From Rhodospirillales bacterium (lineage in GTDB: Bacteria > Pseudomonadota > Alphaproteobacteria > Acetobacterales > Acetobacteraceae): 45,137 nucleotides of DNA. Under the pieces are notes generated by a model. That model ran no database searches. It was not told where the DNA came from and was given only the letters and a program-made list of their open reading frames with translations. The stretch covers positions 1-45,137 of the forward strand of contig JAGWRU010000125.1 in assembly GCA_028869595.1 (NCBI GenBank), written 5' to 3'. Each line of letters starts with the position of its first letter. The stretch's first letter is position 1. Shown here one piece after another: positions 16,176 to 24,957 of this stretch. The position numbers were made by a program, and so were the translations under genes.

Positions 16176-17120
16176 TCAGCCACGACGCAGCCTCGGGTCC
16201 AGCCGGACCTGGAGGAGATCGACCAGCAGATTGGTCGCGACAAAAATCATGGCCAGCACCAGCACGGTTCCCTGCAGCAGCGGCACGTCGCGGTTCTGGA
16301 TGGCCCGGCCCAGCAGAAATCCGCTGCCCGGCCAGGAAAACACCGTCTCCACCAGGATCGAGCCGCCCATCAGATAGCCGAACTGCAATCCGACGATGGC
16401 GATCACCTGCGGCAGGGCGTTGCGTAGCACGTGCCGTGTGACGGTCGATTCCGACATGCCCTTGGCGCGCAGGGTCAGCACGAAATCATGCGAGGCGAGA
16501 TCGAGCACGCAGGCCCGCGTGCTGCGCGCGATGATCCCCATCGGGATCAACGCCAGGCTGATCGAGGGCAGGATCATGAAGCGCAGCGATTCCCAGGACA
16601 GCAGCGCGGCATGGCCGGACCCCATGCCGGTGGCGGGCAGCAGCGACCATTGCACCGCGCATAGGATCACCAGCACCACGCCGACCCAGTAATTGGGCAG
16701 GCTGACCCCGACCACGGCGATGCCGGTCACCGCCCGGTCGATCCAGCCGCCGGGGAAGCGTGCCGCGGCAACCCCCATCGCATAGCCCACAATCAGCGCC
16801 GCCGGCATGGCGAGCGCGACCAGGCGCATCGTGTTGCCCAGCGCCAACATGACCTCCAGCGCCACCGGCCGGGTGGTGGAGATGGAGGTGCCGAGATTGC
16901 CGTGCAGCACCCGCCACAGCCAGATCAGGTACTGCACGACCAGCGGCTTATCCAGACCATAGGCGTGCTTCACCGCATCGATCGTCGCCTGGGTCGCATC
17001 CGGCGGCACGATGGTCTGCAAAGGATCGCCCGGCGCGATATAGACCAGGGCGAAACAGACCACGCTGACGCCGAAGGCGATCGGCAGCGCGAGCAGAAGG
17101 CGGCGAAGCACGGTCCCCAT
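16176..17120 (-). CDS. Peptide ABC transporter permease (DppB/OppB-type)
   Basis: 314 residues, about six membrane segments. It begins with a first helix (LLLALPIAFGVSVVCFALVYIAPGDP), followed by the conserved YGLDKPLVVQYLIWL and the C-terminal core VLRNALPQVIAI with GGSILVETVFSWPGSG. It forms the translocation pore with the DppC-type protein. It starts 12 bases after the stop of the binding-protein gene and belongs to the same operon. Confidence 0.92.
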   Translation of the reverse strand: MGTVLRRLLLALPIAFGVSVVCFALVYIAPGDPLQTIVPPDATQATIDAVKHAYGLDKPLVVQYLIWLWRVLHGNLGTSISTTRPVALEVMLALGNTMRLVALAMPAALIVGYAMGVAAARFPGGWIDRAVTGIAVVGVSLPNYWVGVVLVILCAVQWSLLPATGMGSGHAALLSWESLRFMILPSISLALIPMGIIARSTRACVLDLASHDFVLTLRAKGMSESTVTRHVLRNALPQVIAIVGLQFGYLMGGSILVETVFSWPGSGFLLGRAIQNRDVPLLQGTVLVLAMIFVATNLLVDLLQVRLDPRLRRG

Positions 17121-17132
17121 GATCGCCTCTCC

Positions 17133-18737
17133 TCAGGGGCTGACCGAAACCGGCGTTAGATCCTGGGCCCAGTTCTGTGCCTGGATGAAGCCATGCACCT
17201 TGGGCGACATCGCCCGCGGGTTCACGTCATGGGCCACCCAGATCATCACCGCCTGCTCGTTCATCATCTCGTTCAGCTTCGTCAGCAGCACGAGGCGCTT
17301 CGCGTTGTCGAACTCGTTGTAGATCTCGTCGATCAGCTTATCCATCTTGGGGTTGGAGTAATGCCCCCAGTTGCTGCCATGCGGCGCCCATTGGCTGGTG
17401 GCGACGTGGCGGATCAGGGCATTGAACGGATCCTGCACCTGACGGCTGACATTGATCGCGCTGATCGTGGGGTATTTATCGACCCCGACGCGGGCCACCG
17501 CGAGCAGCGCGTTCCAGTCCATCGTATCCAGCGTCACCTTGAAGCCGGCCGCATCCATATCCTCCTTGACCAGCTCGTTCATCGACAGGCTCTGCATCTG
17601 CCCCGATCCGGAGGTGGAGATGGCGAGCGTCACCGCGCAGGGATAGCAATGCGCTTCCTTGAGCAGGGCGGTGGCCTTCTTGGGATCGTATTTATATTCC
17701 ACCGGATGCCCGAAATAAGGCGTGGTGGGCGGCACCGTCGAATAGCTTTTGATCATATAGCCATCGAGCAGCGTCTTCATATCGGTGCGGCTGATGGCAT
17801 AATTCGCCGCTCGGCGGATGCGGATATCGGTGAACGGGCCTTTGGCGAAATTGAGCTGATAGCTCCAGTTATGCGGATAGGTGTTGGTGACGATTTTCAT
17901 CCCCGCCGCCTTCAGCTTCTTCATCGCATCCGGGTCGGGCGCTTCGATCCAGTTGACCTGCCCGCTGAGCAGCGCGGCCGTCCGCGTCGCCGGATCGGGC
18001 ATCGGGAAGAGTTCGAGCTTGGCTTTGGGGATGCGCTTCTTGTTCCAATAATCCGGGTTGGGAACCAGATCCATTTCGCGATGCGGCACTTCGCGGGCGA
18101 ACAGGTACGGCCCGGTGCCGGAAGGATGAGCGGCGAAGGCGGTCCAGTCATATTTCAGCTTTTTCGCCTGACACGGGCTGATCATCAGCACGTAGCTCAG
18201 CTCGTACGGCAGCAGCGAATCCGGCTGTTTGGTGGTGATCACCACCTTGTCCTCGCCTTCGGCTTTGGCGGACGCATAATTCGTCAGATACGGGCCGGCC
18301 TGCGCGGCCTCGGCGGCATAGTAGGCAGGGTCTTTCGGATCGGTAAGATGCTGGAGGTTCCACACCACGTCGGAGGCGACGAAGGGACAGCCATCGGTCC
18401 ACTTCACGCCTTTGCGCAGGGTGAAAATCCATTGCGTTTTGTTCTTCGGATCGACCGCCCAGGAGGTCGCCAGTCCCGGCACCAGATCGGAGGGTTTGGT
18501 GGCCGAGGACAGATCCCATTCGACCAGCGAATCATAGAGATTATAGCCGACGAAGCGATAGCCTTCGAAACCCTGATCGGGATTGCCGGTGGTGATCGGC
18601 AGATCGGCCGCCGTCATACCGACTTTCAGCACACCTTGGGCGAAGGCAGGCGCGGCGAAGGCCGCCGCGACACTGCCAGCCAGCACGGCAGACAGCGCCG
18701 CCTGGCGCCAGGCCGGTCCGAATTTGTGACCCATCAT
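17133..18737 (-). CDS. Periplasmic substrate-binding protein of a peptide ABC transporter (SBP family 5, DppA/OppA-type)
   Basis: 534 residues. A signal peptide (positive MMGHKFGPAWRQ, hydrophobic core, cleavage after AFA near residue 33) directs export. Family 5 features follow: LRKGVKWTDGCPFVASDVVWNL, GTGPYLF and RIRRAANYAISR. Members bind di- and oligopeptides, nickel, opines or other cationic or amide compounds, so the ligand is open. GGAGAA lies 8 bases before the ATG at 18737 (a second ATG follows directly at 18734). It is the first gene of a six-gene operon that ends with the asparaginase-family gene, and a strong sigma-54 promoter match lies about 95 bases upstream. Confidence 0.92.
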   Translation of the reverse strand: MMGHKFGPAWRQAALSAVLAGSVAAAFAAPAFAQGVLKVGMTAADLPITTGNPDQGFEGYRFVGYNLYDSLVEWDLSSATKPSDLVPGLATSWAVDPKNKTQWIFTLRKGVKWTDGCPFVASDVVWNLQHLTDPKDPAYYAAEAAQAGPYLTNYASAKAEGEDKVVITTKQPDSLLPYELSYVLMISPCQAKKLKYDWTAFAAHPSGTGPYLFAREVPHREMDLVPNPDYWNKKRIPKAKLELFPMPDPATRTAALLSGQVNWIEAPDPDAMKKLKAAGMKIVTNTYPHNWSYQLNFAKGPFTDIRIRRAANYAISRTDMKTLLDGYMIKSYSTVPPTTPYFGHPVEYKYDPKKATALLKEAHCYPCAVTLAISTSGSGQMQSLSMNELVKEDMDAAGFKVTLDTMDWNALLAVARVGVDKYPTISAINVSRQVQDPFNALIRHVATSQWAPHGSNWGHYSNPKMDKLIDEIYNEFDNAKRLVLLTKLNEMMNEQAVMIWVAHDVNPRAMSPKVHGFIQAQNWAQDLTPVSVSP

Positions 18738-18831
18738 CTCGTCGGTTCTCCGTTTGTCGCGCACCATGCGGCGGGCGGTCGCCTGGCCAAGGCCGGACCG
18801 TGCAGCGCCCAACACGCTTATGGTGCGATGC

Positions 18832-18847
18832 AGCAAGAAGAATGCCA
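18832..18847 (-). promoter_or_regulatory. Sigma-54 promoter of the peptide-transporter operon
   Basis: On the minus strand, TGGCATTCTTCTTGCT fits the sigma-54 consensus TGGCAYRNNNNTTGCW with one mismatch (T for R); the essential GG and GC are at the right 10-base spacing. Transcription would start near 18821, giving a leader of roughly 85 bases before the binding-protein ATG at 18737. Sigma-54 promoters need an enhancer-binding protein such as NtrC; no such gene is in the window. Confidence 0.65.
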
Positions 18848-18988
18848 GATCGAGGAGTGGCGGATTTGCGCGATGCAGCGTCAGATCAAGGCCGCACGTG
18901 ATTATTTAATAGTCATTTTATGTGAATATCTTCCAATACGCCTAGTTATTGTGCATAGTAAGATCGCCCTTACGGCATTCGGTGATTT

Positions 18989-19002
18989 TTGCATGATTGC
19001 AA
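18989..19002. promoter_or_regulatory. Inverted repeat TTGCA-N4-TGCAA in the divergent gap
   Basis: A perfect 5-bp inverted repeat lies just after an AT-rich stretch (about 18900-18990) in the 330-base gap between the divergent peptide-transporter operon and the amidase. The gap otherwise holds no gene. The AT-rich stretch and this repeat are candidate regulator or promoter elements for either direction; the binding protein is unknown. Confidence 0.3.
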
Positions 19003-19006
19003 GGCA

Positions 19007-19039
19007 AGGCTTGGCAGAGTTCTCGCTTCTGCCTAGCCT
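19007..19039. repeat. 33-bp imperfect inverted repeat just upstream of the amidase
   Basis: The left arm AGGCTTGGCAGA and right arm TCTGCCTAGCCT pair at 11 of 12 positions around a 9-base centre, ending 28 bases before the amidase ATG. It may act as an operator or as a hairpin in the mRNA leader. Inside it, TGGCAGAGTTCTCGCT (19012-19027) keeps the GG/GC spacing of a sigma-54 promoter but has two consensus mismatches, so a promoter here is possible but weak. Confidence 0.45.
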
Positions 19040-19067
19040 GATCGCGTCGCCTTGATGGAAGCACGCG

Positions 19068-20696
19068 ATGCCAGACCCCGCCCTGCTTTCACTGACCGAG
19101 GCCGCCGCTCTGATCGCGGCGCGCCGCTTATCGCCCGTCGAACTCACCCGCGCCGTGCTGGCACGGATCGCAGCCCTTGACCCGATGCTCGACGCCTATC
19201 TGCTGTTGACCGAAGATCAGGCAATGGATGCCGCGCGCCAGGCGGAGGCGGAAATCGCCGGCGGAACCTATCGCGGTCCGATGCATGGCATCCCCGTTGC
19301 GCTGAAGGACATCTACTGCACGCGCGGCATCCGCACGACCAGCCATTCGCGCAGCTGTGCCGATTTCATTCCCGATTTCGATGCCACCGCCGTCGCGCGC
19401 CTGCATCAAGCCGGCGCGGTGCTGCTGGGCAAGCTCGCCACCCATGAATTCGCCCATGGCGGGCCGAGCTTCGATCTGCCCTGGCCGCCAGCGCGCAATC
19501 CGTGGGACCGAGCACGTTTCACCGGCGGGTCCAGCTCCGGCTCGGGCGCGGCGGTGGCGGCCGGCTTGGCAATGGCGGCGCTGGGTTCGGATACCGGCGG
19601 CTCGATCCGCAATCCGGCGTCGCTATGTGGCATTGTCGGGCTGAAACCCAGCTACGGTCTGGTCAGCCGCGCCGGCATCTACCCTAATTCGTTCAGCTAC
19701 GATCACGCCGGGCCGCTGACCTGGACGGTGGAGGATTGCGCCATCGTACTGCAGGCGATCGCCGGGCATGATCCGGACGATCCAGCCAGCGCAATGCGCG
19801 CCGTGCCGGATTTCCGTCGCCATCTGCATGACGGGGTGAAGGGTCTGCGTATCGGCATACTGTCGCATCTGCACCAGCGCGACGTGCCCGCCCCGGCATC
19901 GGTGCAGGCGGCGCTGGCCGAGGCGATCGACGTCTTCCGCCGCCTGGGTGCGGTGATCGGCGAGGCACGGATCGCCCCGGCGCAGGATTATTACGACGTC
20001 AAGCTGATCGCGGCAGAAAGCGAGCTGCTGGCCGTGCACGCCCCGGCGTTACGGCGGAATATCGAGGATTTCGGCGAGGATTTTCTCGGCCGTTCGCTCG
20101 GCGCCCTGCTCATGAGCGGTGCCGATGCCATCGCCGCCAGCCGCCGCCGGCGCGCCATGCTGGCCCAGGCGGCGGCGGTGTTCGCCCGCTTCGACGTGCT
20201 GATCACCGCGGCCCCCGGGCCGGCGCCGCTCCTGGAGTCCTGGCGCACGCTGGATTTCTGGGCGAAGCCGTCCCTGACCACGCCATTCAACGTGCTGGCC
20301 GGTCCGGCCCTTGCCCAATGCATCGGCTTCACCGCAGATGGTTTGCCGCTCGGCATGCAGATCATCGGCCGGCCCTTCGATGATGCCACCGTGCTGCGCG
20401 CGGCGCAGGCCTATGAACGCGCGACATCCTGGCGCAGCCGCCGCCCGGTGCTGGACCCATCCGCGCCCTTCTCGCGCAGCCTGCCCGCCATCCCCGACCC
20501 GGCCCCTTCCGCGCTCTCGGCGAGCGAGACGGCGACGATCGAAGCGCTATGCCGACGGGCCGGCATGCGTCCCAACGCGCGCCACCTGCAACAGCTTTGC
20601 GCCACCGCGCCCTATGTCTGGGACATGACGGCGCGTTTGCAGGAAGCGCGCGGCTTTCGCGACGAGCCGAGCAGCATCTTCCTTGCCGCGCCGTGA
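19068..20696 (+). CDS. Amidase (amidase-signature family) with C-terminal extension
   Basis: 542 residues, amidase-signature hydrolase. The Ser-cis-Ser-Lys triad is visible: K80 in VALKD, cis-Ser S155 in TGGSSSGSG, nucleophile S179 in GSDTGGSIRNPA. The 24-residue Ser-Ser spacing matches GatA. The core ends near residue 450 (GMQIIGRPFDDATVLRAAQAYE). The last ~65 residues look like a separate small helical domain, possibly like the AtzG-type (DUF4089) partners of some amidases. It would hydrolyse an amide to an acid and ammonia. It is not part of a GatCAB operon and is followed by a Liv-type ABC importer, which suggests catabolic use of an amide. Substrate unknown. Confidence 0.88.
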   Translation: MPDPALLSLTEAAALIAARRLSPVELTRAVLARIAALDPMLDAYLLLTEDQAMDAARQAEAEIAGGTYRGPMHGIPVALKDIYCTRGIRTTSHSRSCADFIPDFDATAVARLHQAGAVLLGKLATHEFAHGGPSFDLPWPPARNPWDRARFTGGSSSGSGAAVAAGLAMAALGSDTGGSIRNPASLCGIVGLKPSYGLVSRAGIYPNSFSYDHAGPLTWTVEDCAIVLQAIAGHDPDDPASAMRAVPDFRRHLHDGVKGLRIGILSHLHQRDVPAPASVQAALAEAIDVFRRLGAVIGEARIAPAQDYYDVKLIAAESELLAVHAPALRRNIEDFGEDFLGRSLGALLMSGADAIAASRRRRAMLAQAAAVFARFDVLITAAPGPAPLLESWRTLDFWAKPSLTTPFNVLAGPALAQCIGFTADGLPLGMQIIGRPFDDATVLRAAQAYERATSWRSRRPVLDPSAPFSRSLPAIPDPAPSALSASETATIEALCRRAGMRPNARHLQQLCATAPYVWDMTARLQEARGFRDEPSSIFLAAP

Positions 20697-20800
20697 GGTG
20701 CATCGACGTGCTGCCCGGCTTTGCGGCAACTGCCCGCGCCGCTGCCCGACTTAACGGCGCCCATGGCCATGCCGCGCCGACAGTCGGCCATATTCCGCCC

Positions 20801-20816
20801 TGGCATGGGGGTTGCA
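20801..20816 (+). promoter_or_regulatory. Sigma-54 promoter of the Liv-type transporter operon
   Basis: TGGCATGGGGGTTGCA fits every defined position of the sigma-54 consensus TGGCAYRNNNNTTGCW. It lies in the 355-base gap between the amidase stop and the binding-protein start; the gap holds no convincing gene. Transcription would start near 20827, leaving a leader of about 225 bases. A site this good is expected far less than once by chance in a window of this size. Confidence 0.75.
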
Positions 20817-21051
20817 AACTTTGCGGCCAGGATCGACAAGCGAGGCACGCTCTCTCCCCCGAAGGATGTCCCGACGGGGATTCGGGGCGATGGCTTCGTT
20901 GCGGTATGCGTGCCTCGTCCCATGCGCCCCGAAAAGCGGGCGCGGCGCGGCGGCGCAGACACAGCGACCCGGGGAAGAAGCATCCGATCCGGATTTTCCG
21001 GGCGGGCCGAGCCATGCCCGCCCATCGCGCGCACAGGAGGGGTTTTCTCAC

Positions 21052-22326
21052 ATGAGTGGCATCAAACGCCGGCAGATTCTCGCTTCCGCTCCGCTCGGAC
21101 TGGCCGGCGCTGCGCTGGCCGGCACCGCGCTCGCGCCGCGCAACGCCGCGGCGGCCGAGAAGGAAGTTCTGATCGGCTGCGTCTATCCGCTGAGCGGCCC
21201 CGCCGCCCAGGTCGGCCACGACGCGCAGGCCGCCTTGCAGGTGATGGCCGACATCGTCAACGGCAACCATGCCATTCCGATGCTGATGGGCAAGGGTGGC
21301 GGCATTGCCGGCCTCGGCGGCGCCAAGATCAAGCTGATCTTCGCCGACAGCCAGAATAATCCGCAGATCGCGCAAAGCGAAACCCAGCGCCTGATCACCC
21401 AGCAGAAAGTCGTGGCCATCGTCGGCAGCTATACCAGCGCCACGGCGGTGACCATCAGCCAGGTCTGCAACCGCTATCAGGTGCCCTATATCTCGGCGGA
21501 AAACTCTGCCCCGAGCCTGAGCGAGCAGGGCCTGACCTGGTTCTTCCGTCCCTCGCCCACCGACAATGATTTCTCCCAGGCGATGTTCGACTTCCTGGAA
21601 GCGCATGCCAAGGAAACCGGCAAGCCGATCAAGAGCGTGGCGATCATCCACGAGAATTCGGTGTTCGGCTCCGACAGCGCGCGCATCCAGACGGGTCTGG
21701 CCAAGAAAGCGGGGATCAAGGTGGCGGCCGATATCTCCTATCAGGCCAGCACCCCCTCGCTTCAGGTGGAAGTGGAGCGGCTGCGCGCCGCCAATGCCGA
21801 TGTGGTGCTGCCTTCCTCCTACACGTCGGATGCGATCCTGATGGTCCGCACCATGCACGATCTCGGCTACAAGCCGAAGGCCATCCTGGCCCAGGATGCC
21901 GGCTTCATCGACCCGACCTTCCTGAAAGCCGTCGGTCCGCTGGCCGAGGGCGTCATGAGCCGCTCCAGCTTCTCGATCGATGCGGTGAAGTCGCGCCCGG
22001 CGATTCCGGCGGTGAACGCGATGTACAAGGCAGCCAACGGCAACAAGGATCTGAACGACCTGACCTCGCGTGAGGTGACGGCGCTGCAGGTGCTCGCCGA
22101 TGCGCTGAACCGCGCCAAATCGACCAACAACATGGCGCTGCGCACCGCGCTGCGGGAAACCGACATTCCCGGCGATCAGACGATCATGCCGTGGAAGGGC
22201 ATCAAGTTCGACAAGACCGGCCAGAACATCGAGGGCAACCCGGTGATCATGCAGTACCAGAAAGGCGAATGGCACACGATCTTTCCCGTCGATGTCGCCA
22301 CCGCCACGGTGGAAGGCAGCTTCTGA
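21052..22326 (+). CDS. Substrate-binding protein of a branched-chain amino acid/amide-type ABC transporter (LivK-like)
   Basis: 424 residues. The N-terminus has a Tat-like signal (IKRRQILASAP then a hydrophobic stretch, cleavage after NAAA near residue 35). The mature part starts with VLIGCVYPLSGPAAQVG, the type I periplasmic-binding fold (Peripla_BP_6). The fold also covers receptors for amides, urea and aromatic acids, so leucine-type substrates should not be assumed. AGGAGGGG lies about 10 bases before the ATG at 21052; longer in-frame starts lack this and would include non-conserved sequence. It is the first gene of a five-gene transporter operon under a sigma-54 promoter. Confidence 0.92.
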   Translation: MSGIKRRQILASAPLGLAGAALAGTALAPRNAAAAEKEVLIGCVYPLSGPAAQVGHDAQAALQVMADIVNGNHAIPMLMGKGGGIAGLGGAKIKLIFADSQNNPQIAQSETQRLITQQKVVAIVGSYTSATAVTISQVCNRYQVPYISAENSAPSLSEQGLTWFFRPSPTDNDFSQAMFDFLEAHAKETGKPIKSVAIIHENSVFGSDSARIQTGLAKKAGIKVAADISYQASTPSLQVEVERLRAANADVVLPSSYTSDAILMVRTMHDLGYKPKAILAQDAGFIDPTFLKAVGPLAEGVMSRSSFSIDAVKSRPAIPAVNAMYKAANGNKDLNDLTSREVTALQVLADALNRAKSTNNMALRTALRETDIPGDQTIMPWKGIKFDKTGQNIEGNPVIMQYQKGEWHTIFPVDVATATVEGSF

Positions 22327-22357
22327 TGCGCCAGGGACGGCCCGGCGGGATCGCCGT

Positions 22358-23233
22358 ATGACGGCGAGCCTGGTCTTGCAGGTCGCCATCGGCGGATTGC
22401 TGATGGGCCTCGTCTATGCCCTGGTCGCCGCCGGGCTGTCCCTGATCTTCGGTCTGATGGATGTGGTGAATTTCGCGCATGGCCAGTTGCTGATGCTGGC
22501 CATGTACGCGGTCTTCGAATTCCACACCCTGCTGGGCCTCGACCCGCTGGTGCAGTTGCCTCTCGTCGCGGCACTGCTGTTCGTGCTGGGGGTTGCGATC
22601 TATCGCGGCCTGATCGCCCGCGCCCTGGCGGTGCGTTTCAACACCGGCATGGTGCAGATCTTCGTCACGTTCGGCCTGTCGATCTTTCTGGTGGGCTTCG
22701 CGCAGCTGGTCTTCGGCACCGATTTCCGTTCGGTCAATAGCGGTCTTCTGTTCGGGCGCACCGTGGCGATCGGGCAGATCGTGCTGCCCTTGCCGCAGAT
22801 CGCCGCCGGCCTGGTCTGCCTGCTCGCCTTCGCTGCCCTGATGCTGATCGCGCGCACCGAATTCGGCCGCGCCCTGGAGGCCACGCGTGAGGATCGCGAC
22901 GCGGTGGCGCTGATCGGCATCGACCGCAACCGCATCTTCAGCCTGGGCTGGGGGATCGGGGCGGCAACGGTCGGCATCGCCGGGGTTATGCTGGCGAGCT
23001 TCTACTATATCTCCCCCACGGTCGGGGACAGTTTCGCCCTGATCGCCTATGTCACCGTCGCACTCGGCGGCTTCGGCTCGCTGATCGGCGCGCTGATCGC
23101 CGGCCTGCTGATCGGCCTGACCGAGGCGATGACGGCGCTGGTGATCGATCCCTCCCTGAAGCAGATCGGCGTGTTCATGATCTACGTCCTGGTGCTGATG
23201 GTCCGCCCGCGCGGCCTGTTCGGGCGGCTATAG
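22358..23233 (+). CDS. Branched-chain amino acid-type ABC transporter permease (LivH-like)
   Basis: 291-residue integral membrane protein. The family opening GGLLMGLVYALVAAGLSLIFGLMDVVNFAHGQLLML is plain near the N-terminus, and the EAA-like region TREDRDAVALIGIDRNRIF and the C-terminal VLMVRPRGLFG are conserved. The ATG at 22358 is chosen because the first helix follows directly; the upstream ribosome site is weak. It forms the pore with the LivM-like protein, whose ATG follows the stop by one base. Confidence 0.92.
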   Translation: MTASLVLQVAIGGLLMGLVYALVAAGLSLIFGLMDVVNFAHGQLLMLAMYAVFEFHTLLGLDPLVQLPLVAALLFVLGVAIYRGLIARALAVRFNTGMVQIFVTFGLSIFLVGFAQLVFGTDFRSVNSGLLFGRTVAIGQIVLPLPQIAAGLVCLLAFAALMLIARTEFGRALEATREDRDAVALIGIDRNRIFSLGWGIGAATVGIAGVMLASFYYISPTVGDSFALIAYVTVALGGFGSLIGALIAGLLIGLTEAMTALVIDPSLKQIGVFMIYVLVLMVRPRGLFGRL

Positions 23234-23234
23234 C

Positions 23235-24236
23235 ATGGTGCCGGTCAATACCGTCCTGCGCCGGCGGCGCCAGGAATTGATCCTGGGCGGCGCGCTGCTG
23301 GTGGTGCTCGCGGTTCTGCCGCTGGCGATCAGCAGCGATTATCTGCGCGGGCTGATCGTGCTCACCCTGCTCTATGCCGGATTGTCGCAGGGCTGGAATA
23401 TCCTGGGCGGCTATTGCGGGCAGATCTCGCTGGGCCATGGCCTCTATTTCGGTATCGGCGCCTATGTCTCGACCGTGCTGTATGTCGATTACGCGATCCC
23501 TCCGACGCTCGGCCTGTTCGCCGGCGCGGCGCTCGCCGGGCTCGCAGCCCTGCTGGTCGGCTGGCCGTGTTTTCGCCTCAGCGGGCATTACTACGCCATC
23601 GCCACGCTGGTGATGGGGCTGATCGCCCTGCTGCTGGTCAATAACTGGGATTTCGTCAATGCCGCGCGCGGCATCACCATCCCGTTCCGCCATCAAAGCT
23701 GGGTGGCACTGGAATTCCGCTTTCCCAATTTCCCCTTCCAATACGTCATGCTCGCCTATGCCGCCCTCGCCTGGATCATCGCCTGGATCGTCGAAGGCTC
23801 GCGCTGGGGCTTCGTCTGGCGCGCGGTGAAGGACGATGCCGTCGCCGCGCGCAGCCTGGGGGTGCGCATCTTCCCCTCCAAGATGGCGGCGGCGGCGATC
23901 AGCGGGGCGGTGGTCGGCGTGGGCGGGGCGTTGTATGCGCAATATGTCGGCTTCATCGATCCCGATAGCGGGCTGGGCCTGTCGCTGTCGGTGCTGATCG
24001 CCCTGCCTGCCGTGGTCGGCGGCGTCGGCACGCTGTGGGGGCCGCTGCTGGGCGCCGCGGTGCTGATCCCGGTGCAGCAGCTATCCGGCGCCTGGCTGGG
24101 CGGGGCCGGCAACGGCGTCGATCTGATGTTCTATGGCGCGCTGATCGTGGCGCTGGCCCTGCTGCGCCCGCAAGGCCTGGTCAGCCTGTTCGCCCGGCGT
24201 CCCGCCAAAGCGGCGGAGGAAGCCCATGCCGGCTGA
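23235..24236 (+). CDS. Branched-chain amino acid-type ABC transporter permease (LivM-like)
   Basis: 333 residues with 8-10 membrane segments. Family marks are QGWNILGGYCGQISLGHGLYFGIGAY and VKDDAVAARSLGV (EAA-like loop), with IDPDSGLGLSLSVLIALPAVVGGVGTLWGPLLGA near the C-terminus. The start codon follows the LivH-like stop by one base and the 3' end overlaps the LivG-like gene by 11 bases, so translation is tightly coupled. Confidence 0.92.
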   Translation: MVPVNTVLRRRRQELILGGALLVVLAVLPLAISSDYLRGLIVLTLLYAGLSQGWNILGGYCGQISLGHGLYFGIGAYVSTVLYVDYAIPPTLGLFAGAALAGLAALLVGWPCFRLSGHYYAIATLVMGLIALLLVNNWDFVNAARGITIPFRHQSWVALEFRFPNFPFQYVMLAYAALAWIIAWIVEGSRWGFVWRAVKDDAVAARSLGVRIFPSKMAAAAISGAVVGVGGALYAQYVGFIDPDSGLGLSLSVLIALPAVVGGVGTLWGPLLGAAVLIPVQQLSGAWLGGAGNGVDLMFYGALIVALALLRPQGLVSLFARRPAKAAEEAHAG

Positions 24237-24957
24237 GCCGATCCTGCGGGTGCGCGGCGTGTCGAAATCCTTCGGCGCGGTGGCGGCCAATGTCGATATC
24301 AGCTTCGATGTGGCAGAGGGCGAGATCCTCGGCCTGATCGGTCCGAACGGCGCGGGAAAAAGTAGCCTGTTCGCCTCCATCGCCGGGGCGGAAACTCCCG
24401 ATGCGGGGGAAATCCTGCTCGCCGGCAAGCGCATTTCCGGCCTTGGCCCGGTGGCCTGCACGCTGGCCGGGATCGGGCGGACTTTTCAGGTGGTGCGCAG
24501 CTTCGATTCCATGACGGTGCTGGAAAACGTCATGGTCGGCGCCTTCGCGCGGCATGCGCGCACCCGCGCGGCGATGAAAGCGGCCGAGGAAATGGTGGAA
24601 TTCTGCGGCCTGGGGGCGCGCGCCGATATCCCCGCCCATGCGCTGACCCCGCCGGAGAAGCGTCGGTTGGAAGTGGCGCGCGCGCTTGCCACGACACCGC
24701 GCATCCTGCTGCTGGACGAGATGCTGACCGGACTGACCCCCACCGAGGCGCGGGCCGGCATGCAGCTGGTGCGCGATGTGCGCGATCGCGGCGTGACCAT
24801 TCTGATGGTGGAGCATGTGATGGAAATCCTGCTGCCGCTGATCGACCGCGCCGTGGTGCTGCATCTGGGGCGCAACCTCGCCATGGGCAGCCCGGCGGAG
24901 ATGGTGCGCCACCCCGAAGTCATCCGTGCCTATCTGGGGGATCGCTATGCAGGCTGA
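24226..24957 (+). CDS. ABC transporter ATP-binding protein (LivG-like)
   Basis: 243 residues. Walker A is GPNGAGKSS (39-47), the Q-loop lies in GRTFQVVRSF, and Walker B is ILLLDEMLTGL. The signature motif is LTPPEKRRLEVARAL (from residue 140) instead of LSYGQQRRLEIARAL. Related LivG proteins often have LTL-type variants, so this probably does not mean loss of function. The ATG at 24226 is preceded by GGAGGAAG and lies inside the end of the LivM-like gene. It hydrolyses ATP with the LivF-like partner to drive import. Confidence 0.92.
   Translation: MPAEPILRVRGVSKSFGAVAANVDISFDVAEGEILGLIGPNGAGKSSLFASIAGAETPDAGEILLAGKRISGLGPVACTLAGIGRTFQVVRSFDSMTVLENVMVGAFARHARTRAAMKAAEEMVEFCGLGARADIPAHALTPPEKRRLEVARALATTPRILLLDEMLTGLTPTEARAGMQLVRDVRDRGVTILMVEHVMEILLPLIDRAVVLHLGRNLAMGSPAEMVRHPEVIRAYLGDRYAG

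Noticed and set aside
17193-19055. 620-codon open frame on + opposite the peptide-binding protein gene
   Set aside because: It is the His/Arg/Gly-rich mirror of a real gene on the minus strand, with no domain of its own.
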